DNA of 64,000 nucleotides from Lichenostomus cassidix (GCA_008360975.2 CM039211.1:48048077-48112076); one strand, 5' to 3'. Shown: positions 1-13,340, numbered from the stretch's first letter. Numbers and translations: made by a program. The notes: a model not told the origin generated them from the sequence alone.

Positions 1-3000
1 GTTTTTTTTACATAATTCTGTGTCATCTGCCTATCTGTCATCAATATTTCTAATATCCTCATTTATTCCCTTGTTTCTTGACTTGGATCCTTTCTGAAAT
101 TATTCTGAATATCAGTCTTTCACCCATGAAACTGCTTTAAAAACTTGGAAAAAGCCAATGCTGTCTTACTCCTCTGAAAATGAAGACCTTAACTCAGTTA
201 ATTGAATGCATTTATTGAAGAGTAGCATAATTTCACTACAGAGGACTTTCAACATGGCTGCGTTTAATCACCTGACAAACAATGGAACAAATTGTTTTGC
301 CTCTGGGAGCTCTCATATGTAGCTCCCGAACCTTTACATTTACAACATGCGTAATGTGAATTTGAAAAGAGATAGAACCACATCTGCCATGCTAACACTG
401 AAATTCTAAGGGTTAATTTTACATTGCTGAAATACTTCTGACCTTGGGCCATAACGAGTTCCTCTTGTACTGAGCCGTTAGCAAGTTGCATTCCAGCATA
501 ATAATGACATCATGCACATAAAGCTATTTAGCAAAGAAACATCAGACATCATGATGAATGGGAGTCCTGTGTTAAAGAATAGTTAGGATCCTCGTTAGGA
601 CCCTAACTAGGTTCTGAGGCAGAGCTGGTTTATTTCAGCTGCAAATGTGTGCCTCTGGAGAGGCTAGGTCTCTGGGGCTCAGAAACAGGTGTTCTCTTTG
701 AAACTTTGTTTTGAACAGCAGCTTAGATGGACCATTTGCGTGCTAACCTGACAGTGGCTGTGATACCTCTCTGGTAGAAGTGCTAGCACATTTACCTCTT
801 CACTGTTAAAATTAGCACTCTATCAACTGCCTCTGAAACACTAAATTTTCTCATATCTGAGAAATGTCAGTTTTTGTGTCATAACTCCGTCATTTACTCA
901 CTTAGTAAAATCTTCTACTGCTAGTGAAGCTCTCAGGCACCTGTCCTCAAGCTATAGAGCAGTTTGCAATTTTGATATTTATACATAGATTCAGTCTGAA
1001 AACCAGTCTTTTTCTACACAGAACTGGGCACTATTCTATTGCAAAACACCCCATATTAGTTTTTACAATCAGGCACTACTGTTTTTTCAGCTAATACTTC
1101 CACCACCATATCTGGCACTAAGGTACTCTCTTGTTTCTGCCTTTGCAGAAGCTATTACAGTCTTCACTGTAGCAAGCAAGGATCTCTTGCAAGTTCTGAT
1201 TACTATACCACTACATGTTGCTTTTTGCTGAATAGCCATCTACTGGATATGTTATAGGTCTGGGCAGTGTTTCTCGCTAACACTGGATACGCTAATTTTC
1301 ACTCTTGAAAATGTGAATCAAACTCAGAAAATATGTCTGAATTAGTGAAAGGCAGTACACAGAAAACAAAAATCAGCAAGGCAAGGTTGTTTTGACTTCA
1401 GAAGTTTACTTTTTCTAAGTGAGTGAATTAAGTCAAGCTGTTCAAAATTCTGCAAAATCTGGGGGCAAATTTGTGGCACATAGACTTTTTAAAAAATGAC
1501 TTCTTTTTTTAAGAATCTGGGATGCATGTGTATTTGACATCTGCCCTCCCCAGAAAAAGCAGAATAAAGGTTGTGTAAGTTCATTTCCCATCCACTCTGT
1601 CAGTAGAAATCAGGTCAGCTCTACTTACGGCTACATTAGCATTCAGATCAAGCCCACTTGACTCACATTTCCACCCAAACATCTCATTACAGCAGTCAGT
1701 CTAGGCTGTTCAGGGCACAACAGATATTTTCATCTTTTCCACATCTGGCCACTTCAAAGGTGTGCCTCCCGTTTCTCTGACTTGTACTAAAGCAGTCAGA
1801 AGCAGTCTTTGTGAGGTCATGGACCAAGTTTTGCTCAGAAGGTGAATCATCATCTTCCAAATCCTGATACTGTCCAAGTTGAGTGTTATTTGCCTCAGTG
1901 TTGAGCATACATTAGATATTGTCTCAAAAAAACCCCTGACGTACTATGTGCAGCAATGTTGCCTCAGAAACAAACCTGACAGAAGTTTGCTGTTTCTTGA
2001 AAAATCCTTTGAAAGACCTTTGAGGACTGATATGGTCTAGGTTACAAAGATAAATATTTGAGCACCTGCAATACAGAAAAATATGAAGAGATCAAAACTG
2101 AAGAGACAGACTTATGCTATTTCAGGACAGATCACAGATAAAGTCAAATTAATATCTCATTTTAAATGTGCTAAGGTACTGCTTGTGTAAGATCTCGTAC
2201 TATCAGAAAGTCATGTTTTAAGTAACTGAATCTACAGAATCACTGAGATACCGTAAGAGAGAAAATACACCCTAATGTTGACTGCTAGCTTTAGAGCTTA
2301 GAACTTAGCTCCCAGTGTTTTGGGAACTGCATTTCCTCTGGGAAATGAGACTAGTTTTAAGTAATCCCTCCACCCTTTAAAAAGCAGACAGACAGAAATG
2401 TCAGTAGGTGGAGCTGTCTTTCCTGCAGTCAATAAAGAAGTTTCTCTGCAGAAATTGCATTTGCAAAATTCCAGTCAGCTCTTCCCAGTCCCTGGCAGAT
2501 GGTACTGAACAAAACATGAACATGCAAGAATGCAGGTTTTACATCATGTTACCAAAGTGCACAAGTCAGGAGAAGACAGAACACAGAGCTGACAATGTTT
2601 GTCAGCACAAGCTGTTTATTTCTGCTTTTCTTTTTTTTTTTTTTTTAATCACTCAGTCATCATGAATTATTTTAAATTGATATGCTTTTGCTCAAGAGCA
2701 TCTTGTTCACAGAAGTAAAACACCCTATAATTGATGCTTGGACTGAAGGTAATGCTAATGTAAATATGTCTATTTTCATCATCTTCAGCTCTGAGATACA
2801 TGAAGTACATCTTTGCAGATGACAATCAGGCTGACAGTTTTTTCTTCCATTATTGTTCTGGTGAAATAAATATGCAGATCATCTATTTATTACTAAAGAG
2901 TACTTCCACTTCATCTCTTGACTTGAAGTTGTACAGTGTTTATGAGGGCTGTGATCAATCCATTGTCTTTATTTTAAAAGGGAGATTTATGAATCTGATA

Positions 3001-4312
3001 AACTGAAAGAATGAATGTGGGATAAAAAATTCTGAGAATCACTCATGTAAGGTGAATAATAATCATGGTACAAATTTATGATACATGTCTTAATGTTGGC
3101 TTATTTCATATGGAGAATTTCCTGTCTGATTTATTTCTGAGGCCTTGAGTAAGTATGGCAAGGAAGGTTCTCTGACCACTGTCTTCAATCTTGACTTAGC
3201 TGAATAACTATGGTTCATTTTTTTTTCACATGGCAGGCCACAAACCAAAACATTAATATTAAAATGAGGGATTTTGGCTGTGAATAAAGAGTTAATGCTG
3301 CCCTGAGAGCCACAGATATCACAGTAAAATCAGCTCCTCTGGATGTTTACAAAGCAAACAGAACATACATCATCTTCTGATTTTATGCATCTCCATATGA
3401 CCTTCTTCAGCAATCCTAATTTCCAATCGTTTCTCCAACAGGCCTAAAAAAAACTCAGGTAGGCTGATTAGCACATACATGTCCAGGCGATATGCTGCAC
3501 AAAGCCTGTCAAAATCTTTGCAGAATTTTTCTTGATTCATGGAAAGGGCAAAATGCAAAGAAATGTTTATTTTGTGGTTATGGTGAGCAAAACATGCACA
3601 GAATGGTATTTGATTTCATTATGCCAGTAACAGGTGCAATGCCTTTAGGCTCAAGTCTCCTGACACCTTTCTCATTCTGTAATTTCTAAAATAACCAAGA
3701 AAGACACTTCTAATGAGGACCTGACATACACATCCAGGTGACAAGAGGAGGTGTTTGAAAGCAGCTCTGGGCAGTACGGCACTTCATTGTTCAATAGATG
3801 GTAGAGATGCATAGTTGATGTATTTATCCTCAGAGACACATTTAACCATTCATCTGACTGTAGGATAGACATCCCATCTCCAGTTTCTGTCTGGCCTTGT
3901 TCAAGTCAGAAGATGGGGCAACAATGAAAACTGTATAGTTTTGTTTACCTTTTCCTGTAGCTTGACTCAGTGAAAGGAAAAAAGTCCTCCTGAGTTACAG
4001 TTTCATGTATATTGTCACAGCTACAGAGCACTGTCCTTACATTGTCTTAACTGTCTTTTATAATAATAATCTGTTTTAGCTTCTCCTATGAATGTGTCAG
4101 AGCAAACACCCTTGCCTCCGTCTGTGAAGAGTCTCTAGCTAGCCCTAATTTCATTGAACATTAAGATCAATAGTTACATGGCTGACCATTCTTCCCATCC
4201 CATGAGATAAAAGCTTTCATTTCCATGAACACACCAAGAGTTGCGCAATTTTGAGAAGTAACTTCTTTTCCTCATTAAATCTGGATCCATCTACTAGTTA
4301 CTAGAAAAGTAT
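1..4312. other. AT-rich flanking DNA, no gene recognised
   Basis: No repeat family, RNA gene or convincing exon is visible. Open frames here are below about 90 codons, a length expected by chance in sequence of this size. Three minus-strand frames (1696-1908, 3370-3558, 3672-3872) have protein-like composition but lack clear splice signals. They are described as a finding, not called as genes. A poly-T run lies near 2630-2647. Confidence 0.6.
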
Positions 4313-4441
4313 CAACTAAATAAACTGAAGGTGGTAAGTCAATAGCCTCAGAGTGTTATCTTGACCAGGAACTAGGTCAAGGTTCCTGGTCAAGACAACA
4401 CTTTGAGGCTATTGATTTACCACCTTCAGTTCATTTAGTTG
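4313..4441. repeat. Long near-perfect inverted repeat (foldback hairpin)
   Basis: The left arm 4313-4372 and right arm 4382-4441 are reverse complements at 56 of 60 positions, separated by a 9-nt loop (4373-4381). All four differences are A/G transitions. In a + strand transcript two would be G-U wobbles and two A-C mismatches, so transcription of either strand could give a very stable 60-bp stem. No terminal repeat or target-site duplication of a known transposon was recognised. A template-switch event, a miniature foldback element or a hairpin-RNA precursor are all possible origins. Confidence 0.9.
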
Positions 4442-5458
4442 GTTTTTAAATTTACATAGATAGTCTGTAGGTAATACTTATTTTAATTTATATCCTGGCT
4501 ATTGGTTAAGTGTGTATCCCTATGAACTGAGAATCCTGAAGTAATGGCGTTGCAACAATTAATCAAAATGTTGGCAGCAATTCAGAAGAACACAGTGGGT
4601 GTTTTTCTGTATCTCTCTGTTTCTTCTGCCTGGAAGAGGCTGGACCTGGCACCACTGCTTATCAGCTGATAACATGGCCCAATCACCTCTGTTACACCGG
4701 GATAATACAAAGGCATAGGACATGTTTAAGCTTCTGTCAGTTAGCATGTCTATTACTGAAGACTAATCTCAAGAGAATAAAATTTGCAGGATGTAATCAG
4801 TACTGAGGAGATTTCAGATCAAGAAATTTTAAATTAACAACAAAAATGGGTTTTGCAAAGCAATGTTGTATAAAATAATACTTCATTCCCATTCAGAGTT
4901 GTTATTTTTATTTGAACAATTGGAAAAGCAGAGAGGGAAATGTGTGGAGCCCTTTATTCACTATTGTTCAATAGCCAAGACTCCTCTGTAGAACTGCTGC
5001 CTTGCCAAAAGTCAATTTTAAATGCGTAAATGAAATGTTTCAGTTTTATAACAAGAAATGTCTGGAACAAGGGTGATATTCCTTAATACCAGACTTATTT
5101 GCCTTCCTTCTGGGAGAGTTTTTGATACGGTAGGATTATAAAATCAAAATCATGCTGTAATGTGAATGAAGTCCATCATGCTTAAAAACATTAGATAAAT
5201 TTTCTGCTGATACCACATGATAACAGCAAGGATGGACAGAAGGCAACAGTCCCATGAGACTTCCATTTTAGCTGTCTAGCTTTACTGCATTAATATAAAA
5301 GCCTAATTTCTTATCCTATATTTATCTACTCATATCCAACTTTATAGTGAATGTTTCACTACTATGACCACTATTACTACTACTACTATCACTTAAGGTA
5401 AAGAGATAGTCTCCTATCCACTAGGGTTTCTTACCTTTTCTTTAGCATCATCATGAGT
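4442..5458. other. AT-rich DNA, nothing recognised
   Basis: No gene, repeat family or RNA gene seen. The minus-strand frame at 4559-4747 is short and unsupported. Confidence 0.5.
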
Positions 5459-5474
5459 GGAGATCATGACATAA

Positions 5475-5545
5475 ACAAAACAAACAAACAAAACAAAACA
5501 ACAACCAAAAAACCAAAAAAAAACCCAACAACAACAACAAAAAAA
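5475..5545. repeat. A-rich simple repeat (AAAAC/AAC-type)
   Basis: Roughly 70 bp built of A-runs interrupted by C, including AAAC and AAC units. It accounts for the Leu/Phe-rich minus-strand frame at 5451-5672, which is not a gene. Confidence 0.85.
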
Positions 5546-6849
5546 GAAGACAGATGTGGCAGAGAGGAAAAACAATGTTTACTCTTAATGAAACATTCTT
5601 TAGCTTGAAGTTACATATGCTAAAAAGCATAGTGTATTCCAACAGTAGACATATTTTTCCCCTTATCCACAATTAATTTATTAACTTTTGTCAGGAATTA
5701 AGTTTTTTCTAATGTATTTTAAATTGATTTTCTAAGTCTTCATGTTCCATGCAGAAGATAGATAAAAATGTGCATTTTCTCCAATTACTGTGAGCATGAG
5801 CTTTGAAAGGTTTCAATCATTTCAGCTGGTATGTGTGATGAAGTAATTTTAATGAATGCCTAAACAGATTTCATCTAGTCCTTTTGTGCAGTTAGGAATA
5901 ATTAACACAAATGAAAAAACTACTAGTTAATTTCTCAAAAGAGCTTTAGATTGTACTTTTGTATACATACATCCTCCAAAATGCTACAGAAATTCTTTAA
6001 AATCTGATTACCTGTAAGTATATTCTATTATCACTTCTTTCTAAGATCACTTCTATATATACTGCACAGTATCTTTGGTGACTTAACAATTAGAAAAGTG
6101 TAAAGCAATTTTCAGTGTCTTCATCACTGCTCTTTGAAGAGGTGAGAAAAAAAATGATAAACAGATACGACAGAACAGATTTCACCTAAACAAACAGATT
6201 TCAAGTAGAACTAGATTTAACTACTTCTTATTCTATAGAGTATATTTTATAAACTATACCTGTCTCAGTATATTAAATGCACAAGAAACTCTCATTTTAC
6301 CTTTAGGTCCCATGTCACAAAGTTTAGAAGTATGATCATGTCTTATATATTAAGCTAATTCATGTGAATTTATTTGGGTTTTAAATACCAGGTGTCTAGA
6401 TATCCGCTTAGGACTTCTCCATTTTATTAAACTGTCTTGTTCAGACATGCCTGTATCTAGTGTGAGTTATTCTAACATGTACTTCTTTCCCATACTTAGT
6501 TTTGTTTGGAGATGTTTTCTTGAACTAGGAATAATAGGTCTAATGGTGCACTATGCTGTGAACATTTTTTAGGAATATCATCCTGTAAATTTTTAATAGA
6601 ATTGAAGATTACTATAAATATTTTAATAATTTCAATATTACTATAAATATTTCAAATAGAATTCTAGAAAAAATTGTATCTGTCCAGCAATGAAAGGAGC
6701 TGTACTTAAGCAGGGTATATACTTAATGACTGAGAAAAAAATACAATCTGCTTTAGCTTTGTTTACACGGGAGGGATGGATTGTTCTGTTACCAATAAAC
6801 CAGCAATCCCTAGAGAATCCCTGATGGTCCCATGAGGCCAAACAAGGGG
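5546..6849. other. AT-rich DNA, nothing recognised
   Basis: Low-GC DNA with no recognisable gene. Around 6601-6660 an ATTACTATAAATATTT-like phrase occurs twice, a small local duplication. Confidence 0.5.
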
Positions 6850-7945
6850 GTTAGTAAAGGTTAAAGGAGATATTCCTTCACTTAAATTGATAAAGTTCCC
6901 TGTGACTGAAAAAGGGGAACATAACTCACATTTTGAAAAAGGATTAAAAAGGAAGAGCCAGGGAACTGCAGACCAGTCAGTCTCACCTCGGCACCTGGCA
7001 AGACAGTGGAATAGGTCCTCCTGGAAATGATGCTGAGATACATGAAGGACAAAGAAGTGACTGGTGACAGCCAACGTGGCATCACTAGGGGCCAGTTGTG
7101 CCTGCCTGATTTGGTGGCCTCCTAATGGGGTTACAGCATTTGCTGATGGGGGAAGAACAACTGACATAATATACTTGTCCTTGAGCAAAGCATTTGATTC
7201 TGTCCCATACTACATCCTTGTCTCTGCACTGGAGAGACATGGATTTCATGGGCGGAACATCTGGTGGATAAGGAATTGGCTGGATGTTTGACTGAGAGAG
7301 CTGCAGCCAATGGCTTCATATCCAGGTGGAGACCAGTGATGACTTGGGTCCCTCAGAAATCCATGCTGAGAGGAGTATTATTTAACATCTTTGTTGGCAA
7401 CATGGACAGTGGGATTGAGTGCACCCTTTGCAAGTTTGCTGCCAACACTAAGCATAGTTGATACTCTAGGTGCAGTTGATAGTCTAGACAGGAGGAATGC
7501 CATCCAGAAGGATCTTTACAGCTTGAGAAATGGACCAGTGTGAGTTTTATGAAGTTCAGTAAGGCCAAGTGCAAATTCCTGCACCTGAGTTGGGTCAAAC
7601 CCAAACATGGGTACAGTCTGGATGATGAGTGGACTGAGAGCAGCCCTGGAGAGACAGACTTAAGCGTGTTGGTAGATAAGGAGCTCAGCATGAGCCAGCA
7701 ATGTGCACTTGCATCCCAGAGAGTCAAGCATGTCCTGGGCTGCATCCAAAGCAGCATGTCCAGCAGGACAAGGATGGGTATTCTGCCCCTCAATTCTGAG
7801 CTCATGAGACTGCACCTGCAGTGCTGCATCCAACCATAGGACTACTACTGGAATAAGTCCAGAAGGCCACAAAGATGACCAGAGGGCTGGAAAAAATCTT
7901 CTATGAAGACATGCTGAGACAGTTGGGGTTTTGGGACCATTCGTG
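6850..7945 (+). mobile_element. CR1 LINE fragment (reverse transcriptase to 3' region)
   Basis: A plus-strand CR1 non-LTR retrotransposon fragment. It enters within the reverse transcriptase, at the segment preceding the FKKG-like motif (about 6900-6960). It passes through the CR1 phrase about the next template-binding block (6960-7290) and continues into the conserved segment following the catalytic DD motif (7540-7840). Similarity fades near 7945, before a typical CR1 tail. Several frameshifts and in-frame stops break the reading frame, so it is a dead copy. CR1 is the dominant retroposon of bird genomes. The boundaries are estimated by eye. Confidence 0.9.
7064..7291 (+). pseudogene. CR1 reverse transcriptase remnant
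   Basis: This frame encodes the stretch with [17 protein letters not shown], the CR1 version of reverse transcriptase motif A (usually V-Y-L-D-F-S-K-A-F-D). The first catalytic Asp position reads Ser here (L-S-L-S-K-A-F-D), so the active site is damaged. Adjacent RT blocks lie in other frames (7264-7461, 7540-7839). It is part of the surrounding CR1 copy and not a host gene. Confidence 0.85.
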
Positions 7946-9335
7946 TTCTTTAAAATATGCATGCCTGAGTTTTTGCAGGATTAATGACTGTATTGTCATG
8001 AACCAGTTCTGCAATGTGAGCTCACTGGGTACAATGCCAGCTAGTTGACAGGTCTCTACATAAGACTGTGGAGGTCAGCTAGTGGTAGCTGATGGCAACT
8101 AGTGCTTAATTTGCCACTCTCCATTTTAATATCAAATCATGGCCTTTCCTCTCAAATACTAAACTAATTAATTTTAATACTTTGAAGGAAATTAAATAAT
8201 GTGTCTCCTTATTATTTCATTACTAATTCCACATCTGTGGCCAAACAGTTTCCTAGCACAATAAATTCAACATTAACTGTAATACAGAAGTAATTGGAAA
8301 AAATCAGACACAGGCTGCAGGGACTAGCAAAGAGCACCAGGGCTCAAGGCCTCCTGTTTCCAAGCACCAATGAGAAACAGTAGGAGTTGCTTGAAGGAGG
8401 GCTTTTGCCTGTACAGTGGAAGTTTCTCAGCTCCTTCTGTGTATTCAAGGCCAATGCAGACAGATCATGAAGGCTGCAAATTATAGTTTCATCTACTCCC
8501 TCTCCTTATGGTCTCCACCAAAGCCCCTACTCTATAAAAATGGAAATACCTGTGAGAAACCTCATTGAATACTTAACTCTGATGTGCTAAGTTTTGTTGG
8601 TTGTACTAAAATCTCTCCAAACTGTCTCTACCCGTTTTCACCCTTCAGTCATTTCATATCATCATCTCCTCTATTGCCACAAAAATGGAAGAATAAACAT
8701 GTATAATTGAAAATTTAAAGGACAAAATCTAATTAAATCTGTGTATTGGCAGAATAATGAAATTACTGTATTCCCACTTTTAGCTGATTTTGCTTTATCT
8801 GCCTCTCATCTTCTGTCATGATTTGGCATCTTTTAGATCTTGGTGTCAAAGGGACTCTTTTGACTGCTATGAAAGAACTGTGGTTGAGTATTGCTGCAGT
8901 AACTGTAATAATCATAGTAGGAGGTTTTGTTCCAGTGACTCCAAATATTCATTTCTTGGAAGCTAGTGGCATTTAAATTAGCTATGAGTGAACAACAGGC
9001 TCCAAAGCAGCCTGTTGGTCCCCAAGTCAGGCTCAGCTGATGAGCCATTCCCTTTGCATGTAATAGCTAGTAATGGATGACATAAATCAAGTGCTAAGGC
9101 AACCATTTAAACTTTAGTGAGCCCTAGCAGGCCTTTCCAAAAATGTAAATTTATATAGTCTTTTAGTATGTAGAAAGCATTTTGTAAATATTTTCTCTTC
9201 TGAATTATTTTAACTGTTTTAGTGCTGTACTTCAGCCTATATAGGTGCCATAGTGTCAGCCCAACATTTTACATAATCCTCTTTGAAGAGAAATGGCTAA
9301 AGGCTTCTTAGTTCCATCTTGACTTGAATTTAAAA
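7946..9335. other. AT-rich DNA, nothing recognised
   Basis: No gene or repeat family recognised. Short open frames on both strands are consistent with chance. Confidence 0.5.
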
Positions 9336-9337
9336 TT

Positions 9338-9410
9338 CTACTATTATTATTGTTACTGTTGTTGTTATTGTTGTTGCTGTTATTACTATTATCTTTATCT
9401 TTATTATTGT
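9338..9410. repeat. Imperfect ATT/GTT trinucleotide microsatellite
   Basis: About 70 bp of ATT and GTT units with interruptions and a few CTTT units. It produces the Tyr/Cys-rich frame at 9324-9506, which is an artefact of the repeat. Confidence 0.9.
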
Positions 9411-12400
9411 AATGCACATGTTTTGCTCCTGAACAGGTTCCAGCTTTTTCCAGGGCATTGTTGGAAATGTGTGCATTATCTCCATTTGCTAATTTATTTA
9501 TTTTAGCACTAATGACAAACCTTGGTGTGTATATTTTAACATGTAACTGGTAATGCTCAGCAATCTCCTTCTCCCATCCAAAAGTCCATGCATTTCCATT
9601 ACTTTCTGAGGAGCTGACATCAAGAGGATAGACACTTTTTCTTTAAAATTAGTGCTTGTTTTCTGATTAAGTCATGTAAGCTAGTACAGTTCAGCAGAAA
9701 ATTCAGACTGCAAAAAACCCCATACAGGTTACATATGTCAACGAACAAAAACTATCCCAAGTTTAGTTGATATATTACAGCAGCAACCTTTGAGCTTTGA
9801 TATCATGATATGGCTCTGCTAGCTTAAAAGCAAAACGTTTGCCCCAATTTAGAGAATTTGCATATATGCTTAGGTGTGTTAAATTAGTGCAGAGTTGAAT
9901 TTTCAGTAAACAGGCATTCTTAGAAATTAAGTTGATCCTAAAATGCTTTCTGCATGGATTTTTTTTTCCTTTTTTTTTTTTTTAATGAAATGAAGACCAG
10001 GGTTACCAGGACTTGCTGCCATTCTATGTATGGGAAGGATAGTTGATTTGAACAGGGCACTGTGAAATGTTGCTAAGAGATAGAAAGTGTGAGAAGCAAA
10101 AAAGATGTTGGAAAATGTACACTGGAACCCTAAAGTGAGAAGAGAAGGTAAGTAAATGAGGTGCAGGAGTACAAAGAAGAATAAACTGCAAAGTAATTAG
10201 AGGCAAGACCAAGTAAAATGTTGCAAGACACTAATCATGTTTAGAAGGAAGAAAAGGCAGGTTCTTTGTCTTGTAATGGCTGGTGATTAAAGGAGTTGTC
10301 CTTCAGCAGCTATAGGAAGTATCTCACATGTATTTAAGGCTGTATTTTGACCTGTAAACATTACTTCATTTTGGGGAATGTGTGACTCAAGAAGAATACT
10401 TGCCAAGGTAAATAGAGGCTGTGCAAGTACAGTCTGCTTAAAAATCTTACAAATTTCAAACCCAGTCTATTCTGGAAGTAGTGACTAGTTATTTTCACTT
10501 GGCTAGTTTTGCAGTATTAGATTTTTAAATCAATACCCATGAATGCCATTATAGGGATAAGACTGAAAAAGCATTTTCTTACCATTTGTTTCTTTCATTT
10601 TTTTCTCTGCAGTTTGTGACATACTGCTACTGCTGTAAAAGAGGAAACACTACTAAGTTAATGTTCTCCTATAGAAGACACCTTCTAACTGGTTTCTACA
10701 TTAGCTTTCCAAAGGTAAAAATAGATAAAATTGTTCTAGCTGCGTCAGGACTACTTGAGTTTAGGTCCCTACCTAATTTTGCTGGGAAGACTCTTAAACA
10801 TTCTGCCACTAGTTATTTTTACCTCATAAGACTGACATATATAATTGTTTGAATCTAGGTTCTATAAATGTGGCTATTAGAGTGTGGCAAAGAGTGGGCT
10901 GATGGTGTGTATAAACACCGACCTGCCGGGCAGGGGGTGCGTCATAGCTTCTGGCCCTGACAAATGGGAAAGGTCAGGACTGAGTTCCCTATAATTTCTC
11001 CCAGCAGGGAACCAGTAGAATCTGTACATCCATTTTTGGAGCTATAAGAGCCATTAGCAACCTACTTGTTTTGATTTGTTTCTTACTCACTCTTTTGATG
11101 GTGCTTGTTCCAGATACTGTGGCAGAATTCCTTTTTTCAGGTCTTTTGGGAAACTTTGGGAAACCTTGGCAAACTTGCAATTATGGTAGCTCAAAATGCT
11201 TTCTTGCATCCCTCTTGCATCCCTCTTGCAACTCTCCCTGCATGGCGCTAACTGGTGTTCAGCTTTATCCCTTCCTTGGTGTTTTTTCTAGTACTGGTAT
11301 GTGCTGGTTACAACCATGTAGATATTTTAACATACCAGAAAATGAGATTCAGTATTTCCTTCCTAACATACGCAGAGAAGTTACAATCTGAGTTGGGGAG
11401 GGGAGGGGAGGGATGAGCTTTTCAATGTTTTAGAAATAGCAGAGGCAGGACTAACAGAAACAACCTGTGTCTTTAAGGGCAGTCTCCCATTCTTAAAACT
11501 TCATGAGCAACGGAAGCTTGGTGCAGAAAGCTTGACAGTTTTACTCTTAGTTTTCTTTGGACTGCTCTAAGAACTCAAATCTTCTTATATTTGAAAATTT
11601 ACTTTCAGATCTCAGACTTACTTTTGAGGCAATATTAGACTCCCCTGCGGAGGCTTCCTAAAAGTGCTGAGCTAGCTTCCTTTAGTATTCCAAGAAGGCC
11701 TGTTTAGAAAAGGGCTTGTGTGCCACTCTCCACTGGCTGTAGAGGTTTACTCACACAAACCCATCTTATAGAAAAAAAGAAGAATATTGAGGCTACTTGC
11801 CTTTAGAATTTCAGTGCAACTTTTTTAGTTTCAGGCACTTCCAGGCAGACTTACTGAGGCAATGAAGGAGGGGGTGAATAAAAGAATGACACTTTCCCTA
11901 AGCTAGCAGCCTGCAATGGTAGCAGCAAGCTACCATCCACAGTGCATCTGGTTAGTTCCCCAGTATCATGCAGGTACTTCCCTCCTCTGCTTTAAATTAT
12001 TTCTGATTAGATTAGATGCTACTCAGCCTCTGCCTTTCTACCATGGTCTCCTGAGAAGGCATTAACACATTCCAGTATTCAAACAGAAGGCTGAAGAGTA
12101 GTGGATAAAGTCTGCTAGCCTGGACCAGCCTTAGCCAGGTCTATGTAGCCTGGCATGCTATTTTCTGCAACTGCTAAATACATCTCAAGCTGGATCCCAA
12201 GCCATTTATTTCCTATTGAAGCACAAAAACGAGCAAACACTGCAAAACCTTAGGCTCTTTCTTTAATCCCTTTTTCTTGTGGGGCAACTGCACTCTTCTC
12301 TCAGTAGAAAGACAGAAATTCTTACAGTGATAACATGCACCTGTGAAGGTTAGTTTTTTCTCGTCTCTGGTTTAGTTCTTCCTGTGTCTCTCACACTGGT

Positions 12401-12762
12401 TATGAGATCTCCAGGGTTCACATCACATCTGTCTTGTCTGTACATAGAGAGTCCTTGTCTAATAAAGAAGGTGCCATATTATGTAGGCATTTTCCAGATA
12501 GATTTGTACTTTAATTATTAGCGTAAACTGGAATTTTTTTAGTGTAAAGTGAAAAGATCATACTTTGAAATTAACTACCATGCTAAGTAAATTAATAAAT
12601 TCATAGATTTCATAAGCATAGAGCCTAGAGACTTAATTAAAAGGGCCAACACCGAAAAATTACTTTTCATGTTTTGATTAAATCTATTTGAACCCAGACA
12701 AGAAAAGTGCAATATATGTTGAGGGAAAAATCCAATAGAATACCATTGATTTTGCATCATAT
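9411..12762. other. AT-rich DNA without recognisable genes
   Basis: No exon or transposon could be supported. A T-rich run lies near 9959-9983. A tandem CATCCCTCTTG-type duplication lies near 11214-11232. The G-quadruplex motif at 11395-11412 is listed separately. Confidence 0.5.
11395..11412 (+). other. G-quadruplex motif with one-nucleotide loops
   Basis: Four G-runs of 4, 4, 4 and 3 bases are separated by single A loops (GGGGAGGGGAGGGGAGGG). Motifs with loops this short are known to form very stable quadruplexes. The site lies in otherwise AT-rich DNA. Confidence 0.85.
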
Positions 12763-12803
12763 ATTTTCTATTGTTAAATATATTATATTTAACAATAGAA
12801 AAT
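12763..12803. repeat. Perfect AT-rich palindrome
   Basis: Two 20-nt arms are exact reverse complements around a single central base (12783), containing TTCTATTGTTAAATATA on the left arm. Perfect palindromes of this length can extrude as cruciforms and are rare by chance. No transposon termini or functional site were recognised. Confidence 0.95.
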
Positions 12804-13340
12804 GTGAAATAAAAAATAAAGCTGCAATAATCCTGAGATCTCCAAATAATTTTAAAAAATAAAATGAAAGAAAGAAAAAAAAGAGTGATAACTGAAAAAG
12901 CCCAAAGTATTTATAAAGGAAGCATTATTGTGTGAGAATTTGTGAAACGAAGACATATAAAGAAAACTTTCTAGTATTAAAAACATAATGTCTTATATTT
13001 ATAAGAAAGTACATATTATTATTAATACATAACTTTACAAGAGTTTTGTTCTAGAATCCCATTCCTTCAACCACTGAAAGTGCATAGACAAGTAAACAAA
13101 ATTTTTCTGAAGGCTTCCTTCTGCCTCTTTAGGTTTGTAGACAGAGAATTACATAGAATCATGTGTGAATATTCTAAAAGTTAAAGGGAGTGTAATTGTC
13201 TATGAATATACATGACAGAATTATCTCTACTGCTGATTCTTTTAACATTCCCTACAGAAAAACCACGTTGAAAGAATATTAAATTTGTGAAGTTATGTTT
13301 AGAATTCCAGAAATGCCAGAATCAAACCTAAATTATAAAC
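12804..13340. other. AT-rich DNA, nothing recognised
   Basis: Very AT-rich sequence directly after the palindrome, with A-rich runs at about 12850-12885. No gene seen. Confidence 0.5.
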
